64,000 nt of DNA from the NCBI GenBank assembly GCA_051656645.1, contig JBOGCH010000020.1:1-64000 (forward strand). Reading direction: 5' to 3'. Origin of the DNA: JBOGCH01 sp051656645. GTDB lineage: Bacteria; Bacteroidota; Bacteroidia; Bacteroidales; Marinifilaceae. Made by a program: the position numbers and the translations under genes. The notes below the pieces were generated by a model. The model worked only from the letters and a program-made list of their open reading frames with translations. It made no database searches and was not told the origin of the DNA. Of this stretch, positions 1 through 7,372 are shown piece by piece; position 1 is the first letter of the stretch; every line of letters starts with the position of its first letter.

Positions 1-46
1 TTTGTTAACATTCCGAGCATATCAAAACATGAACTAAAGATATTAA

Positions 47-155
<109 letters not shown>

Positions 156-183
156 TTTACTTAGAACTCTATGAGTTCTAAAT

Positions 184-257
184 GGCGAGGTAGCTCAGTT
201 GGTTAGAGCGCATGATTCATAATCATGAGGTCGGCGGATCATTCCCGCCTCTCGCTA
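184..257 (+). tRNA. tRNA-Met (CAT anticodon), elongator type
   Basis: Full cloverleaf. The acceptor stem GGCGAGG (184-190) pairs with TCTCGCT (250-256), with G.U at both ends, and A257 is the discriminator. The D arm is GCTC...GAGC. The anticodon stem-loop is CATGA/TTCATAA/TCATG with CAT at 218-220, and the T stem is GGCGG/CCGCC. It lacks the C1:A72 mismatch of initiator tRNA, so elongator Met is preferred; tRNA-Ile2 (lysidine-modified CAT) cannot be excluded by eye. CCA is not encoded. The T loop reads ATCATTC instead of the usual TTCRANY, so positions 54 and 58 are swapped (see findings). It lies 28 bases after the 5S gene and is probably co-transcribed with it. Confidence 0.93.
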
Positions 258-262
258 CACTT

Positions 263-297
263 AATCCCTTCAGTATTTACTGGAGGGATTTTTGTTT
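263..297 (+). terminator. terminator of the rRNA/tRNA operon
   Basis: A 13-bp stem with one G.U pair (263-275 with 278-290) is followed by a T-rich tract. It closes the 5S/tRNA-Met transcription unit. Confidence 0.85.
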
Positions 298-319
298 TAT
301 ATGTAATAGAGAAATATAA

Positions 320-344
320 AAGGCGACTCATTGTGAGCCGCCTT
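320..344 (-). terminator. terminator downstream of phosphofructokinase
   Basis: The inverted repeat AAGGCGACTCA / TGAGCCGCCTT (one wobble) is followed on the minus strand by a T-rich run. It lies just past the stop codon of the minus-strand phosphofructokinase gene. Confidence 0.75.
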
Positions 345-351
345 CTTATTA

Positions 352-1539
352 TTACAAAATCATTTGAGGCATAAATTCAAAGCTGTTGTATTGTGGGCGC
401 AATCGATCTGTGTTGTAGAAACGTTTTACGTCTACGAGCTTTTTACTACTGGTAACAATTTCAATTGGTGCATTATCATAGCGACCGTTGCGTAGCGTGA
501 CTAAACGTCCGTGCATACCCTTTTGAATTAAATCTAAGGCAAGATTTCCGTATGCCATAGGCACGATTGAGTCTAGTGCGTCGGGATCACCGCAACGGAC
601 CATATATCCGAGTTTTTGATTAATAATATTTATAGGTTTGCCGCTGTTAAATTGTGGCGATAAGCGTTTCAACTCATTTGAGATATGATCTCCAATGCCG
701 CCTAGTTTCTTGTGGCCGAACATGTCAGCTTCGCTATCTTGAAACATCATGTCTCCTCCTTTATAGATTGCTCCTTCGGAGACAAGTACTGTAGCATAGT
801 GGCTAGGATTCTTACGGCGGTCTTCGCAAAGTAGCTCAGCTAGATGTTCAATATCAAATTCATATTCGGGGATCACGCATCGATTGGCTGCTCCTGCAAG
901 AGTAGGTAACATGGCAGAGAAGCCTGCATATCGCCCAAATACTTCGAGAACAAGTAAACGTTCGTGCGAACCGGCACATGTGCGTAGATCGTTCGTTAGT
1001 GCTATTGTGCGCGTTATACATGTACTGAAACCAATGCAGTAATCTGTTCCTGGAACGTCATTGTCCATGGTTTTAGGGATTGCTATTACTTTTACGCCTT
1101 CTGTATTGAGTCGTACACCATAACTTAAAGTATCATCACCACCAATTGGAATTAAGTAGTCTACACCTATAAATTCTAGATTCTTAATAACTTCTGGGGT
1201 CAGATCGTTAATGTCATTACTATATGTGTCCTTTAAATGGTCAGGGACGGAGTCTTTGGGTACGTGTGAAGCACGTGTGCGAGATGTATGAAGGAATGTA
1301 CCTCCTGTTCGCCCTGCCTTATTTACTATTTCTTCTGTTAATTCGAAGAAACAGTGGCTATTATCTGCATCTTTTTCTCTGATTATGTCAATTAACCCGC
1401 GCCAGCCGCAGCGAATGCCGAAAACTTTATATCCTTCTCTTAAAGCCCGGATTGTGACTGCACGGATAGCAGGATTAAGTCCCGGAACATCACCTCCTCC
1501 TGTAAGGATGGCAATATTTCCTTTACAACGTGTTTTCAT
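352..1539 (-). CDS. pfp: pyrophosphate-dependent 6-phosphofructokinase
   Basis: Glycolytic enzyme phosphorylating fructose 6-phosphate to fructose 1,6-bisphosphate. The phosphate-binding GGGDVPG motif is at residues 14-20, followed by GGDDT at 133-137 and PKTMDND at 155-161. In this family an Asp after GGD (GGDD rather than GGDG) together with Lys in PKT (rather than PGT) marks the PPi-using, reversible enzymes, so PPi is the likely phosphoryl donor; this is inference from motifs. At 395 residues it is a single-domain bacterial form. It is monocistronic, convergent with the rRNA operon and ends at a hairpin terminator. The ATG start is followed by the typical strand-1 sequence, so the start is secure. 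Confidence 0.93.
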   Translation of the reverse strand: MKTRCKGNIAILTGGGDVPGLNPAIRAVTIRALREGYKVFGIRCGWRGLIDIIREKDADNSHCFFELTEEIVNKAGRTGGTFLHTSRTRASHVPKDSVPDHLKDTYSNDINDLTPEVIKNLEFIGVDYLIPIGGDDTLSYGVRLNTEGVKVIAIPKTMDNDVPGTDYCIGFSTCITRTIALTNDLRTCAGSHERLLVLEVFGRYAGFSAMLPTLAGAANRCVIPEYEFDIEHLAELLCEDRRKNPSHYATVLVSEGAIYKGGDMMFQDSEADMFGHKKLGGIGDHISNELKRLSPQFNSGKPINIINQKLGYMVRCGDPDALDSIVPMAYGNLALDLIQKGMHGRLVTLRNGRYDNAPIEIVTSSKKLVDVKRFYNTDRLRPQYNSFEFMPQMIL

Positions 1540-1639
1540 AATAATTTGAATATTAAATAGTATTATTTAGTATTTTTAGTAATATCCTAAAGTAGAGAAA
1601 ATAAAATGACAAAAACAATAGAAATAGTCATTCTCTGCT

Positions 1640-1647
1640 TATATTTG
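1640..1647 (+). promoter_or_regulatory. candidate -7 box TATATTTG
   Basis: Matches the Bacteroidetes -7 consensus TAnnTTTG, 50 bases before the ATG of the GT2-like gene. I do not see a clear -33 TTTG at the right distance, so support is partial. Confidence 0.4.
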
Positions 1648-1697
1648 TTTTGAATTTAGAATAATCACTAATTGGGAAGGAATAAAATAATAGTTTT

Positions 1698-2828
1698 ATG
1701 GATTTTTTTGCGCATATATTTGAGTTGTATGGGAGTTACACATATCTACTAGTTGCTATAATTGCTTTGTTTTTAATATATGCTTGTTGTGAAATATACA
1801 AAACGGTAAGAATAGTAGATAAAAAGAAGTGTATAAAATCGACAGAGGAAGGTATTTCTGTTATAATTAGTTCAAAGAATAGTGCTGAATTTTTGGAGAA
1901 GAATTTGATTGCTTTCTTGACGCAGGATTATGCGGAGTATGAGGTAATAGTTGTTGATGAATGTTCGGATGACGATACACAAGATGTTTTGGAGAAAATG
2001 CAGGAACGCTATCCGAACTTAAGATGTACAAAGATACCGCAAGAAACTAAGTTTAGACATACTAAAAAGATTGCCATTAATATAGGTGTGTTGGCTGCTA
2101 AGTATGATATACTATTGTTCTCTGAGATTACGGCTACTCCTGTTAGCAAACAATGGATAAGATCTATGCAAGAGAACTTTGACGAAGATACAGTAGCAGT
2201 TGTTGGATATTCAAATTTCTCTCGTGGCAGCAAGCGTATTGATTTTCCTTTTATGTATAATTTTCTCAATTATATTGGTTTAATTGGTCAGTTTATTCGT
2301 GGCTATTATTTGTTGGGGAATGGCTATAATATGGCATATCGAAAATCGACTTATATGGCATGCCGCGGTTTTACTTATAATTCCCAAATTTATTTAGGAT
2401 ATGACTGTGATATTATTAAGATATTAGCACGTAATGGTAAAGTTAAAATAGCGAAGAATAATGATAGCTTTATTGAGATGGAACGCGATGCTGACAGAAG
2501 TTGCAACGATGTATTTATGTATAGATTAGCAAACATAAAGCAATGGGATGTTATAACAATGCTAAAAATTAATTGGTTATCTGTATTAAATATTGTAACT
2601 TGTGCATTGTTGATATGGATGTTAGTGTCTATACAATTTTGGCAATTCGCGCTTATAATGGTGTTAATGTGGTGGATGCTTCGTTTTTTTGTATTATTAA
2701 CATTTTTAAGAAAGTTCGAGCAAACAAAATTGGTATTAACGACGTTTATGTACACTACGGTAGGAATATTCTATACTGTGTATATAACATATGGTTGCTC
2801 AATCTTTATAGGAAAAAAATGGAGGTAA
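1698..2828 (+). CDS. membrane-anchored GT2-family protein with degenerate catalytic motifs
   Basis: GT-A fold glycosyltransferase family 2 layout: one N-terminal membrane segment (about residues 15-35), a GT domain (about 50-270) and two or three C-terminal membrane helices (about 290-370). The nucleotide-binding loop is recognisable (VVDECSDDDT, 85-94). Where active relatives carry a metal-binding DxD there is SEITATP (142-148), the usual GDDD-like region reads GYDCD (234-238), and no clear Q/RxxRW follows. It may therefore be inactive or have altered chemistry (inference). The last 10 bases overlap the start of the sigma factor gene, so the two are translationally coupled. Substrate unknown. 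Confidence 0.75.
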   Translation: MDFFAHIFELYGSYTYLLVAIIALFLIYACCEIYKTVRIVDKKKCIKSTEEGISVIISSKNSAEFLEKNLIAFLTQDYAEYEVIVVDECSDDDTQDVLEKMQERYPNLRCTKIPQETKFRHTKKIAINIGVLAAKYDILLFSEITATPVSKQWIRSMQENFDEDTVAVVGYSNFSRGSKRIDFPFMYNFLNYIGLIGQFIRGYYLLGNGYNMAYRKSTYMACRGFTYNSQIYLGYDCDIIKILARNGKVKIAKNNDSFIEMERDADRSCNDVFMYRLANIKQWDVITMLKINWLSVLNIVTCALLIWMLVSIQFWQFALIMVLMWWMLRFFVLLTFLRKFEQTKLVLTTFMYTTVGIFYTVYITYGCSIFIGKKWR

Positions 2829-3439
2829 CGAACAAATTATCGGAAAAAGCATTAAATGATTACCGAATAGTACAAGCTGCGATAGCCGGCGATGAGAAAG
2901 CTTACGGAGAACTTTTTAAAAAGTATAAGGACTCCGTTTATTTTATGATACTTAAAATGGTCAACAATAAGACAGATGCCGAAGACTTAATGTTTGAGGC
3001 ATTTGAAAAGGCGTTTGCAAGCTTACATTTTTACTCGCCTCAGTTTGCGTTTAGTACGTGGTTATTCAAAATAGCATCAAATAATACGATTGATTTTATT
3101 AGAAAGCGTAAAGCTCAAACGATATCGCTTGATGTTGACACAACGCAAGACGAGAGAGGATACATTAATAGTATCCCTGCGAATGTATTGGCTCCGGATG
3201 AAGAGGCAATGCGTGAACAGCGAGCGTTGTTGATGCGTGAAAAAGTAGCGATGCTAAAAGGGCGTTATAGACGTTTGATAGAGTTGCGTTATTTTAATGA
3301 ATTTTCCTACGAAGAGATCGCACAAGAATTGGCAATCCCTCTTGGCACAGTGAAAGCGCAATTATTTAGAGCGCGCGAGTTACTATTAAACATTCTAAAA
3401 CATTCTGAGATTGCTCAAGATATTGGACATAAAAATTAA
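2819..3439 (+). CDS. ECF-type RNA polymerase sigma factor
   Basis: 206 residues with sigma region 2 (about 22-90, including an FSTWLFKIASNNTIDF segment) and region 4 (about 145-195, with a helix-turn-helix around YEEIAQELAIPLGTVKAQLF). It directs core RNA polymerase to a regulon not identifiable here. The open frame extends 82 codons upstream, but that part lies inside the preceding GT2 gene and has no sigma similarity, so the ATG at 2819, overlapping the GT2 stop, is the start. No anti-sigma factor (FecR or zinc-finger type) is visible next to it. The next gene is an exported beta-sandwich protein that overlaps its end. Confidence 0.9.
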   Translation: MEVTNKLSEKALNDYRIVQAAIAGDEKAYGELFKKYKDSVYFMILKMVNNKTDAEDLMFEAFEKAFASLHFYSPQFAFSTWLFKIASNNTIDFIRKRKAQTISLDVDTTQDERGYINSIPANVLAPDEEAMREQRALLMREKVAMLKGRYRRLIELRYFNEFSYEEIAQELAIPLGTVKAQLFRARELLLNILKHSEIAQDIGHKN

Positions 3440-4082
3440 AAACATATTTGTTCTCATTGCCGCATTAACAATTAGTATGTTGGCAATGGGACAACAAATA
3501 ACAGTGCCTGATAGTGTTAGTCTTATAGGTGTTATTTTTGACAAAGAAACATTATCTCCGCTTTCTCAAGTGTCATGTTACTATGGAGAGCAAGTTGTTG
3601 CATCGGATAACAAAGGCCGCTTTTATCTTAGGGTACATAAGCATGATACTATTTCATTTACGCATATTGGGTATTCCAAATCGCAATATATAATTCCGGA
3701 TAGTTTACGAAATAATGAGTACACTATCGGGATTTTTTTGTCTCAAGATACTATTCTTTTAGCTGAAGTTGTTGTAATGGAGCGATACCTCCCTAAAAAT
3801 AGTGAGTTATTACAAAATGCAAGAAATAATATGCGTGGTGTAACTTATTCTGCATTTTTTCCTAAGGAGATGGATGCTAACATGAATCAACGAATGGGTA
3901 TAGAGCAGTTTGCCACAAGCATTGAGATGAAAGGGCATGTAAAAGTAGGCCTATCTGTAGGTACACATTCTGTGGCCGCATACCAACTTCTTAGGTTAAA
4001 AAACAAGTTAGAAGGAGAACAGTTTAAACTCTCTGAGATGGAGATAGATGTGTTAAAAAGACTGTATAATAAAGAAAAATAA
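3411..4082 (+). CDS. exported carboxypeptidase-regulatory-like domain protein
   Basis: Signal peptide (hydrophobic IFVLIAALTISMLAMG after basic residues) followed by a CarboxypepD_reg-like beta-sandwich of about 90 residues (from about SVSLIGVIFDKETLSPL to EVVVMERYLP), as often found at the start of TonB-dependent receptors and surface proteins. The remaining ~90 residues are polar and unrecognised. No ATG is available before the signal peptide; TTG at 3411 or 3423 must serve, both overlapping the sigma gene by 17-29 bases. The coupling suggests it belongs to the sigma factor's circuit, perhaps as an envelope partner (inference). Function unknown. Confidence 0.7.
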   Translation: MLKILDIKIKNIFVLIAALTISMLAMGQQITVPDSVSLIGVIFDKETLSPLSQVSCYYGEQVVASDNKGRFYLRVHKHDTISFTHIGYSKSQYIIPDSLRNNEYTIGIFLSQDTILLAEVVVMERYLPKNSELLQNARNNMRGVTYSAFFPKEMDANMNQRMGIEQFATSIEMKGHVKVGLSVGTHSVAAYQLLRLKNKLEGEQFKLSEMEIDVLKRLYNKEK

Positions 4083-4113
4083 AGAAAAAATTATTATCTC
4101 TTGAATATAAATA

Positions 4114-4121
4114 TATCTTTG
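4114..4121 (+). promoter_or_regulatory. candidate -7 box TATCTTTG upstream of the OmpH-like gene
   Basis: Exact TAnnTTTG match. It would give a leader of about 130 bases before the ATG at 4260. No convincing -33 box is seen at normal spacing. Confidence 0.4.
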
Positions 4122-4259
4122 CGAATGTAATCTGTTTCGGGGATGTGTTTTATTGTATGTAATCGTTTACTATGCAAAGGGTGGTGATATTTATGCAAAA
4201 AATATGCGAAATGGGTTCGTGCAAAAGATATTTATTAATGTAGTTAAGAACTCAATTCT

Positions 4260-4847
4260 ATGAAAAATTTGTCTGTAATTTTAAACATTGTTTTACTTGT
4301 TGCTGTTGGGGCGTTGTATGTAATTTTTTTCACGTATCACGGTAAAGGTACTGAGAAGAGTGTCGTAGAAGTATCTGCTAACGCAGCAAAAGTAGTATAT
4401 ATCAATACGGACACACTGCTAAACAAGTATAAAATGGCTCAAGAGTTAAACGAGGCCTTTTTGAAAACACAGGAAGAAAGAAGAACGGAATTAAATGTAA
4501 AAGCAAGAGAGTTGGATAAAGAAGCCAACGAATTTGAGTATAAAGTAAAGAATAATGGATTTATCTCGGAAGCTCGTGCAATTGACGCTAGAGACCAAAT
4601 TTTGTTGAAACAACAAAAATTGCAAAAATTGCAACAAGAGATGACTGATAAGATGCTTGTTGAGCAAAGCGAGTTAAATAAGAAGCTTTATGATTCAATC
4701 ACTGAGTTCTTGAAAGATTTTAATCGCCAACACAATTATAACATTGTATTAAGCACAACTTTAGGTGGTAATGTTTTATTTGCTCAAGAAGGTTATGATA
4801 TTACGGAGGATGTTATTACCGGTTTAAATCAAACATACAAAAACTAA
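4260..4847 (+). CDS. OmpH/Skp-family periplasmic chaperone-like protein
   Basis: 195 residues. An uncleaved N-terminal membrane anchor or signal (about 5-26) is followed by KVVYINTDTLLNKYKMAQE, the strand-helix start typical of OmpH/Skp, then a long charged coiled coil (about 65-150) and a terminal segment returning to the core. Skp-family proteins hold unfolded outer-membrane proteins in the periplasm. It stands after the sigma-factor cluster with its own leader and ends at a strong terminator. The hydrophobic N-terminus looks like an anchor rather than a cleavable peptide, common in Bacteroidetes versions. Confidence 0.82.
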   Translation: MKNLSVILNIVLLVAVGALYVIFFTYHGKGTEKSVVEVSANAAKVVYINTDTLLNKYKMAQELNEAFLKTQEERRTELNVKARELDKEANEFEYKVKNNGFISEARAIDARDQILLKQQKLQKLQQEMTDKMLVEQSELNKKLYDSITEFLKDFNRQHNYNIVLSTTLGGNVLFAQEGYDITEDVITGLNQTYKN

Positions 4848-4871
4848 GCAATTTAAAAAGCATATAACAAA

Positions 4872-4904
4872 AGAGTGTTTAACTGAGGTTAAGCACTCTT
4901 TTTT
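4872..4904 (+). terminator. terminator or attenuator hairpin
   Basis: The stem AGAGTGTTTAAC / GTTAAGCACTCT (one G.U) with loop TGAG is followed by six T. It ends only 12 bases before the ATG of the next gene, leaving no room for a separate promoter. Confidence 0.8.
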
Positions 4905-4915
4905 AATAAATAGGA

Positions 4916-6148
4916 ATGAAGAACGAGGATAAACTGTTGGCACGTTATTTTAAGAATAGGACTCCCCATCTCCTACCATGGGAAGATGTGCAATTAATTA
5001 TAGTTATTCCTGTAAAGGCGGATGAAGAGATATTTCGTACACTGGATAGTATCAATAAAGCAGTTTGTAATGCACATCCAATTTCTGTTGGTATAATCAT
5101 TGTATTAAATCATAGTGTTAACGATGCATCCGAAATATGCAATTTAAATAGTGAAATTGACAATCGCCTTCAGGTAGTGAGTTATGAAGCGATGCCCATT
5201 CATGTTATTCAATATGAAGATTCTCAGAAAAATCAACGTGGAGTAGGTTATGCACGTCAAGTAGGTATGGATAGTGCGGCTAATTATTTTTTAACTCGTG
5301 GTGTAAATGGTATAATATGTTCACTTGACGCAGATACCGATATCGACACTAGTTACATCAGTGAAACAATAAAAGATTATCAAAAACGAGGATGGAATGG
5401 TATAAGTTATGGCGTCCATCATCGTTATAATGAGGTGACAGATAACCATAAGCATGCTATCATTAATTATGAGCTTAATATGCTTTACAATGCATTTGCC
5501 CAACGCTATATAGGCCATCCTTATCACTATATTACGATAGGATCAGGTTTTGCGACTACGGCAAGGGCGTATATACAAGTAGGAGGGATGTGCAGTAAGG
5601 AAGCGGGCGAAGACTTCTATTTTATTCAGAAGCTAATTGCGAATGGTGGGTATTCATGTTTGCCAAAGGTTCATGTGTATCCGTCTGCGCGGCTCTCTTT
5701 TCGCACTCCGTTCGGTACAGGACAAGGTATTAATGACATAATCACCGCGCAGGGTTTGTATCTAGTATATAATGTGGCTGCTTATATCGATTTAAAGACC
5801 ATATTAGATATGCTACCGCAATTCTACAATCAGTTGCCAATCAATGTGTCCAAACATATAAGTGCACTTCCGTTAAAATATCAGTCATTACTAACACTAA
5901 TTCAATTTGAGTATTATATTAACGAGAGTAATGCCAACACCTCCACGCCTGACCAATTTATAAAACGTTTCTTTAACCAATTCAACGGTTTTAAGCTAAT
6001 TCGTTACATGAACACAGTACACGAGTCTATTTATAAAAAACAATCAATCACAGATGCTGCGTTACAGCTCATTCAGCGTATGTATAAGGTTGAGTTATGC
6101 ACTCCTCTAGAGGCTTTATTGTTTTTTCACAGTGTCCATAAAAGTTAG
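4916..6148 (+). CDS. family 2 glycosyltransferase (soluble)
   Basis: GT-A domain without membrane segments. The Rossmann start is IIVIPVKADEEIFRTLDSI (about 28-46), and a clear metal-binding DAD motif lies in SLDADTDIDTSYI (about residues 139-151). A later GEDF-like acidic motif (AGEDFYFIQ) is consistent with a catalytic base region. The ~130-residue C-terminal part is helical and unassigned. It transfers an unknown sugar, presumably in the cytoplasm for surface glycan or glycoprotein synthesis. The gene starts 12 bases after a terminator-like hairpin, so its expression may depend on read-through from the OmpH-like gene. Confidence 0.78.
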   Translation: MKNEDKLLARYFKNRTPHLLPWEDVQLIIVIPVKADEEIFRTLDSINKAVCNAHPISVGIIIVLNHSVNDASEICNLNSEIDNRLQVVSYEAMPIHVIQYEDSQKNQRGVGYARQVGMDSAANYFLTRGVNGIICSLDADTDIDTSYISETIKDYQKRGWNGISYGVHHRYNEVTDNHKHAIINYELNMLYNAFAQRYIGHPYHYITIGSGFATTARAYIQVGGMCSKEAGEDFYFIQKLIANGGYSCLPKVHVYPSARLSFRTPFGTGQGINDIITAQGLYLVYNVAAYIDLKTILDMLPQFYNQLPINVSKHISALPLKYQSLLTLIQFEYYINESNANTSTPDQFIKRFFNQFNGFKLIRYMNTVHESIYKKQSITDAALQLIQRMYKVELCTPLEALLFFHSVHKS

Positions 6149-6198
6149 AGTGGATTATGCCTAATTGCATGTATCATCATTATTGTCATTTTTAATTA

Positions 6199-6206
6199 TA
6201 TCTTTG
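6199..6206 (+). promoter_or_regulatory. candidate -7 box TATCTTTG
   Basis: Exact TAnnTTTG match 25 bases before the ATG of the AHSA1-like gene, giving a short leader of roughly 18 bases. The nearest TTG upstream is spaced shorter than usual. Confidence 0.5.
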
Positions 6207-6230
6207 TAGAAACAATCATATACGAATACC

Positions 6231-6611
6231 ATGGATTTTAATTATAAACTAAAGATAGGCGCGGATAAAGAAGAAGTTTTTAGCGCTCTTACCAACCCAT
6301 TTCAAATTGCATTATGGAGTGGTTATCCTGCCGATATGCAACCAGAAGCAGGCTACGAATTCTCATTGTGGGAAGGCGATATTACCGGAAAGAATATGGA
6401 GGTAATACCTAACAAAAAATTAGTACAGGAATGGTACTTTGGCGATACCGAGAAACGCTCAATAGTTTCAATAGAACTTAAGGGTACAGGCGGTTCAACA
6501 ATGCTCGAATTGCGACATATAAATATTCCTGATGAAGTTTATGATGAAATTGTTGAAGGGTGGAAAGAGTATTACCTTGGCTCAATGAAAGACATGTTGG
6601 AAATGATTTAA
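6231..6611 (+). CDS. START-like (SRPBCC/AHSA1) domain protein
   Basis: 126 residues forming a single helix-grip domain: strand YKLKIGADKEEVFSALTNPFQIALWSG, a central SLWEGDITGKNMEVIPNKKLVQEW, and a C-terminal helix with the EGWKEYYLGSMKDML pattern typical of AHSA1 proteins. The family binds hydrophobic ligands or acts as an Hsp90 co-chaperone-like fold; the ligand is unknown here. It is followed after 21 bases by the esterase gene, probably the same transcript. Confidence 0.82.
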   Translation: MDFNYKLKIGADKEEVFSALTNPFQIALWSGYPADMQPEAGYEFSLWEGDITGKNMEVIPNKKLVQEWYFGDTEKRSIVSIELKGTGGSTMLELRHINIPDEVYDEIVEGWKEYYLGSMKDMLEMI

Positions 6612-6632
6612 TAACAGTAACTATTAATAAGA

Positions 6633-7298
6633 ATGAAATTAAAATGTTTTGTAATCCTACTCATCGGATTACTCATCAGTACGGGACTTTTTGCGCAACA
6701 GCAAAAAAAATATTCTACATTCTATTATCAGCGCGCCACATTGTTTGAACAACTTCCTGTTGGCAAGAAGGATATTATCTTTCTTGGAAACAGTATTACA
6801 AATGGAGGAGAGTGGAGTGAGCTGTTTAATAATAAACATGTAAAAAACCGCGGTATAAGTGGCGATATTACACAAGGTGTTTTAGACCGTTTGGATCCTA
6901 TAGTTATTGGAAAACCTGCAAAAGTGTTTCTTCTTATTGGAACTAACGACTTGACGCGTAATGTAACGGCCGATCAAGTTATAAATAACATTGAGCTTAT
7001 AATAAAACGTTTTGCAAAGGAGTCACCTAAAACTAAGGTTTACATACAAAGCATTCTTCCTGTAAATCCTGTTTTCAATATGTTTGGCGGACACACAAAA
7101 AACGGAGCAAGACTTCCTGAAATAAACGCGCGTATTAAGTCTATGACAGAAAAAAATGGTGCAACTTATATTGACCTCTATAAGCATTTCTTAGATGCCG
7201 AAGGCAATATGGATGTAAAATATACCAATGATGGTTTACATTTAACCGGTCCCGGTTATATTCTTTGGCGAGATATTGTAAAAGAATATGTAAAATAA
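6633..7298 (+). CDS. exported SGNH/GDSL-type esterase
   Basis: Signal peptide (1-21, ending LFA-QQ). SGNH blocks: GNSI (52-55, nucleophile Ser54), Gly in RGISGD (about 73-78), GTND (103-106, Asn105) and DGLH (200-203, catalytic Asp200 and His203). All four hallmark residues are present, so it should be active. Bacteroidetes relatives are acetyl-esterases acting on glycans, and the GH3 gene that follows supports a glycan substrate (inference). It is probably exported to the periplasm. Confidence 0.88.
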   Translation: MKLKCFVILLIGLLISTGLFAQQQKKYSTFYYQRATLFEQLPVGKKDIIFLGNSITNGGEWSELFNNKHVKNRGISGDITQGVLDRLDPIVIGKPAKVFLLIGTNDLTRNVTADQVINNIELIIKRFAKESPKTKVYIQSILPVNPVFNMFGGHTKNGARLPEINARIKSMTEKNGATYIDLYKHFLDAEGNMDVKYTNDGLHLTGPGYILWRDIVKEYVK

Positions 7299-7319
7299 AA
7301 TGTACACAGTTGAAATAAA

Positions 7320-7369
7320 TGGTGAAGTTTAAATATTTATATATATTTACGCTTCACCATTTATTTTTT
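7320..7369 (+). terminator. hairpin between esterase and GH3 genes
   Basis: TGGTGAAG (7320-7327) and CTTCACCA (7352-7359) form an 8-bp stem around an AT-rich loop and are followed by a T-rich stretch. It may end the esterase transcript or act in the GH3 leader. A TTG/ATG start inside this hairpin for the GH3 gene is unlikely for that reason. Confidence 0.5.
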
Positions 7370-7372
7370 ATT

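Noticed and set aside
2573..2818. 82-codon N-terminal extension of the sigma factor
   Set aside because: It lies entirely within the GT2 gene in another frame and has no sigma-like content; the ATG at 2819 fits the family start.
7319..7372. Upstream start for the GH3 enzyme
   Set aside because: It would place 18 residues before the signal peptide and start inside a hairpin; the ATG at 7373 gives a normal export signal.
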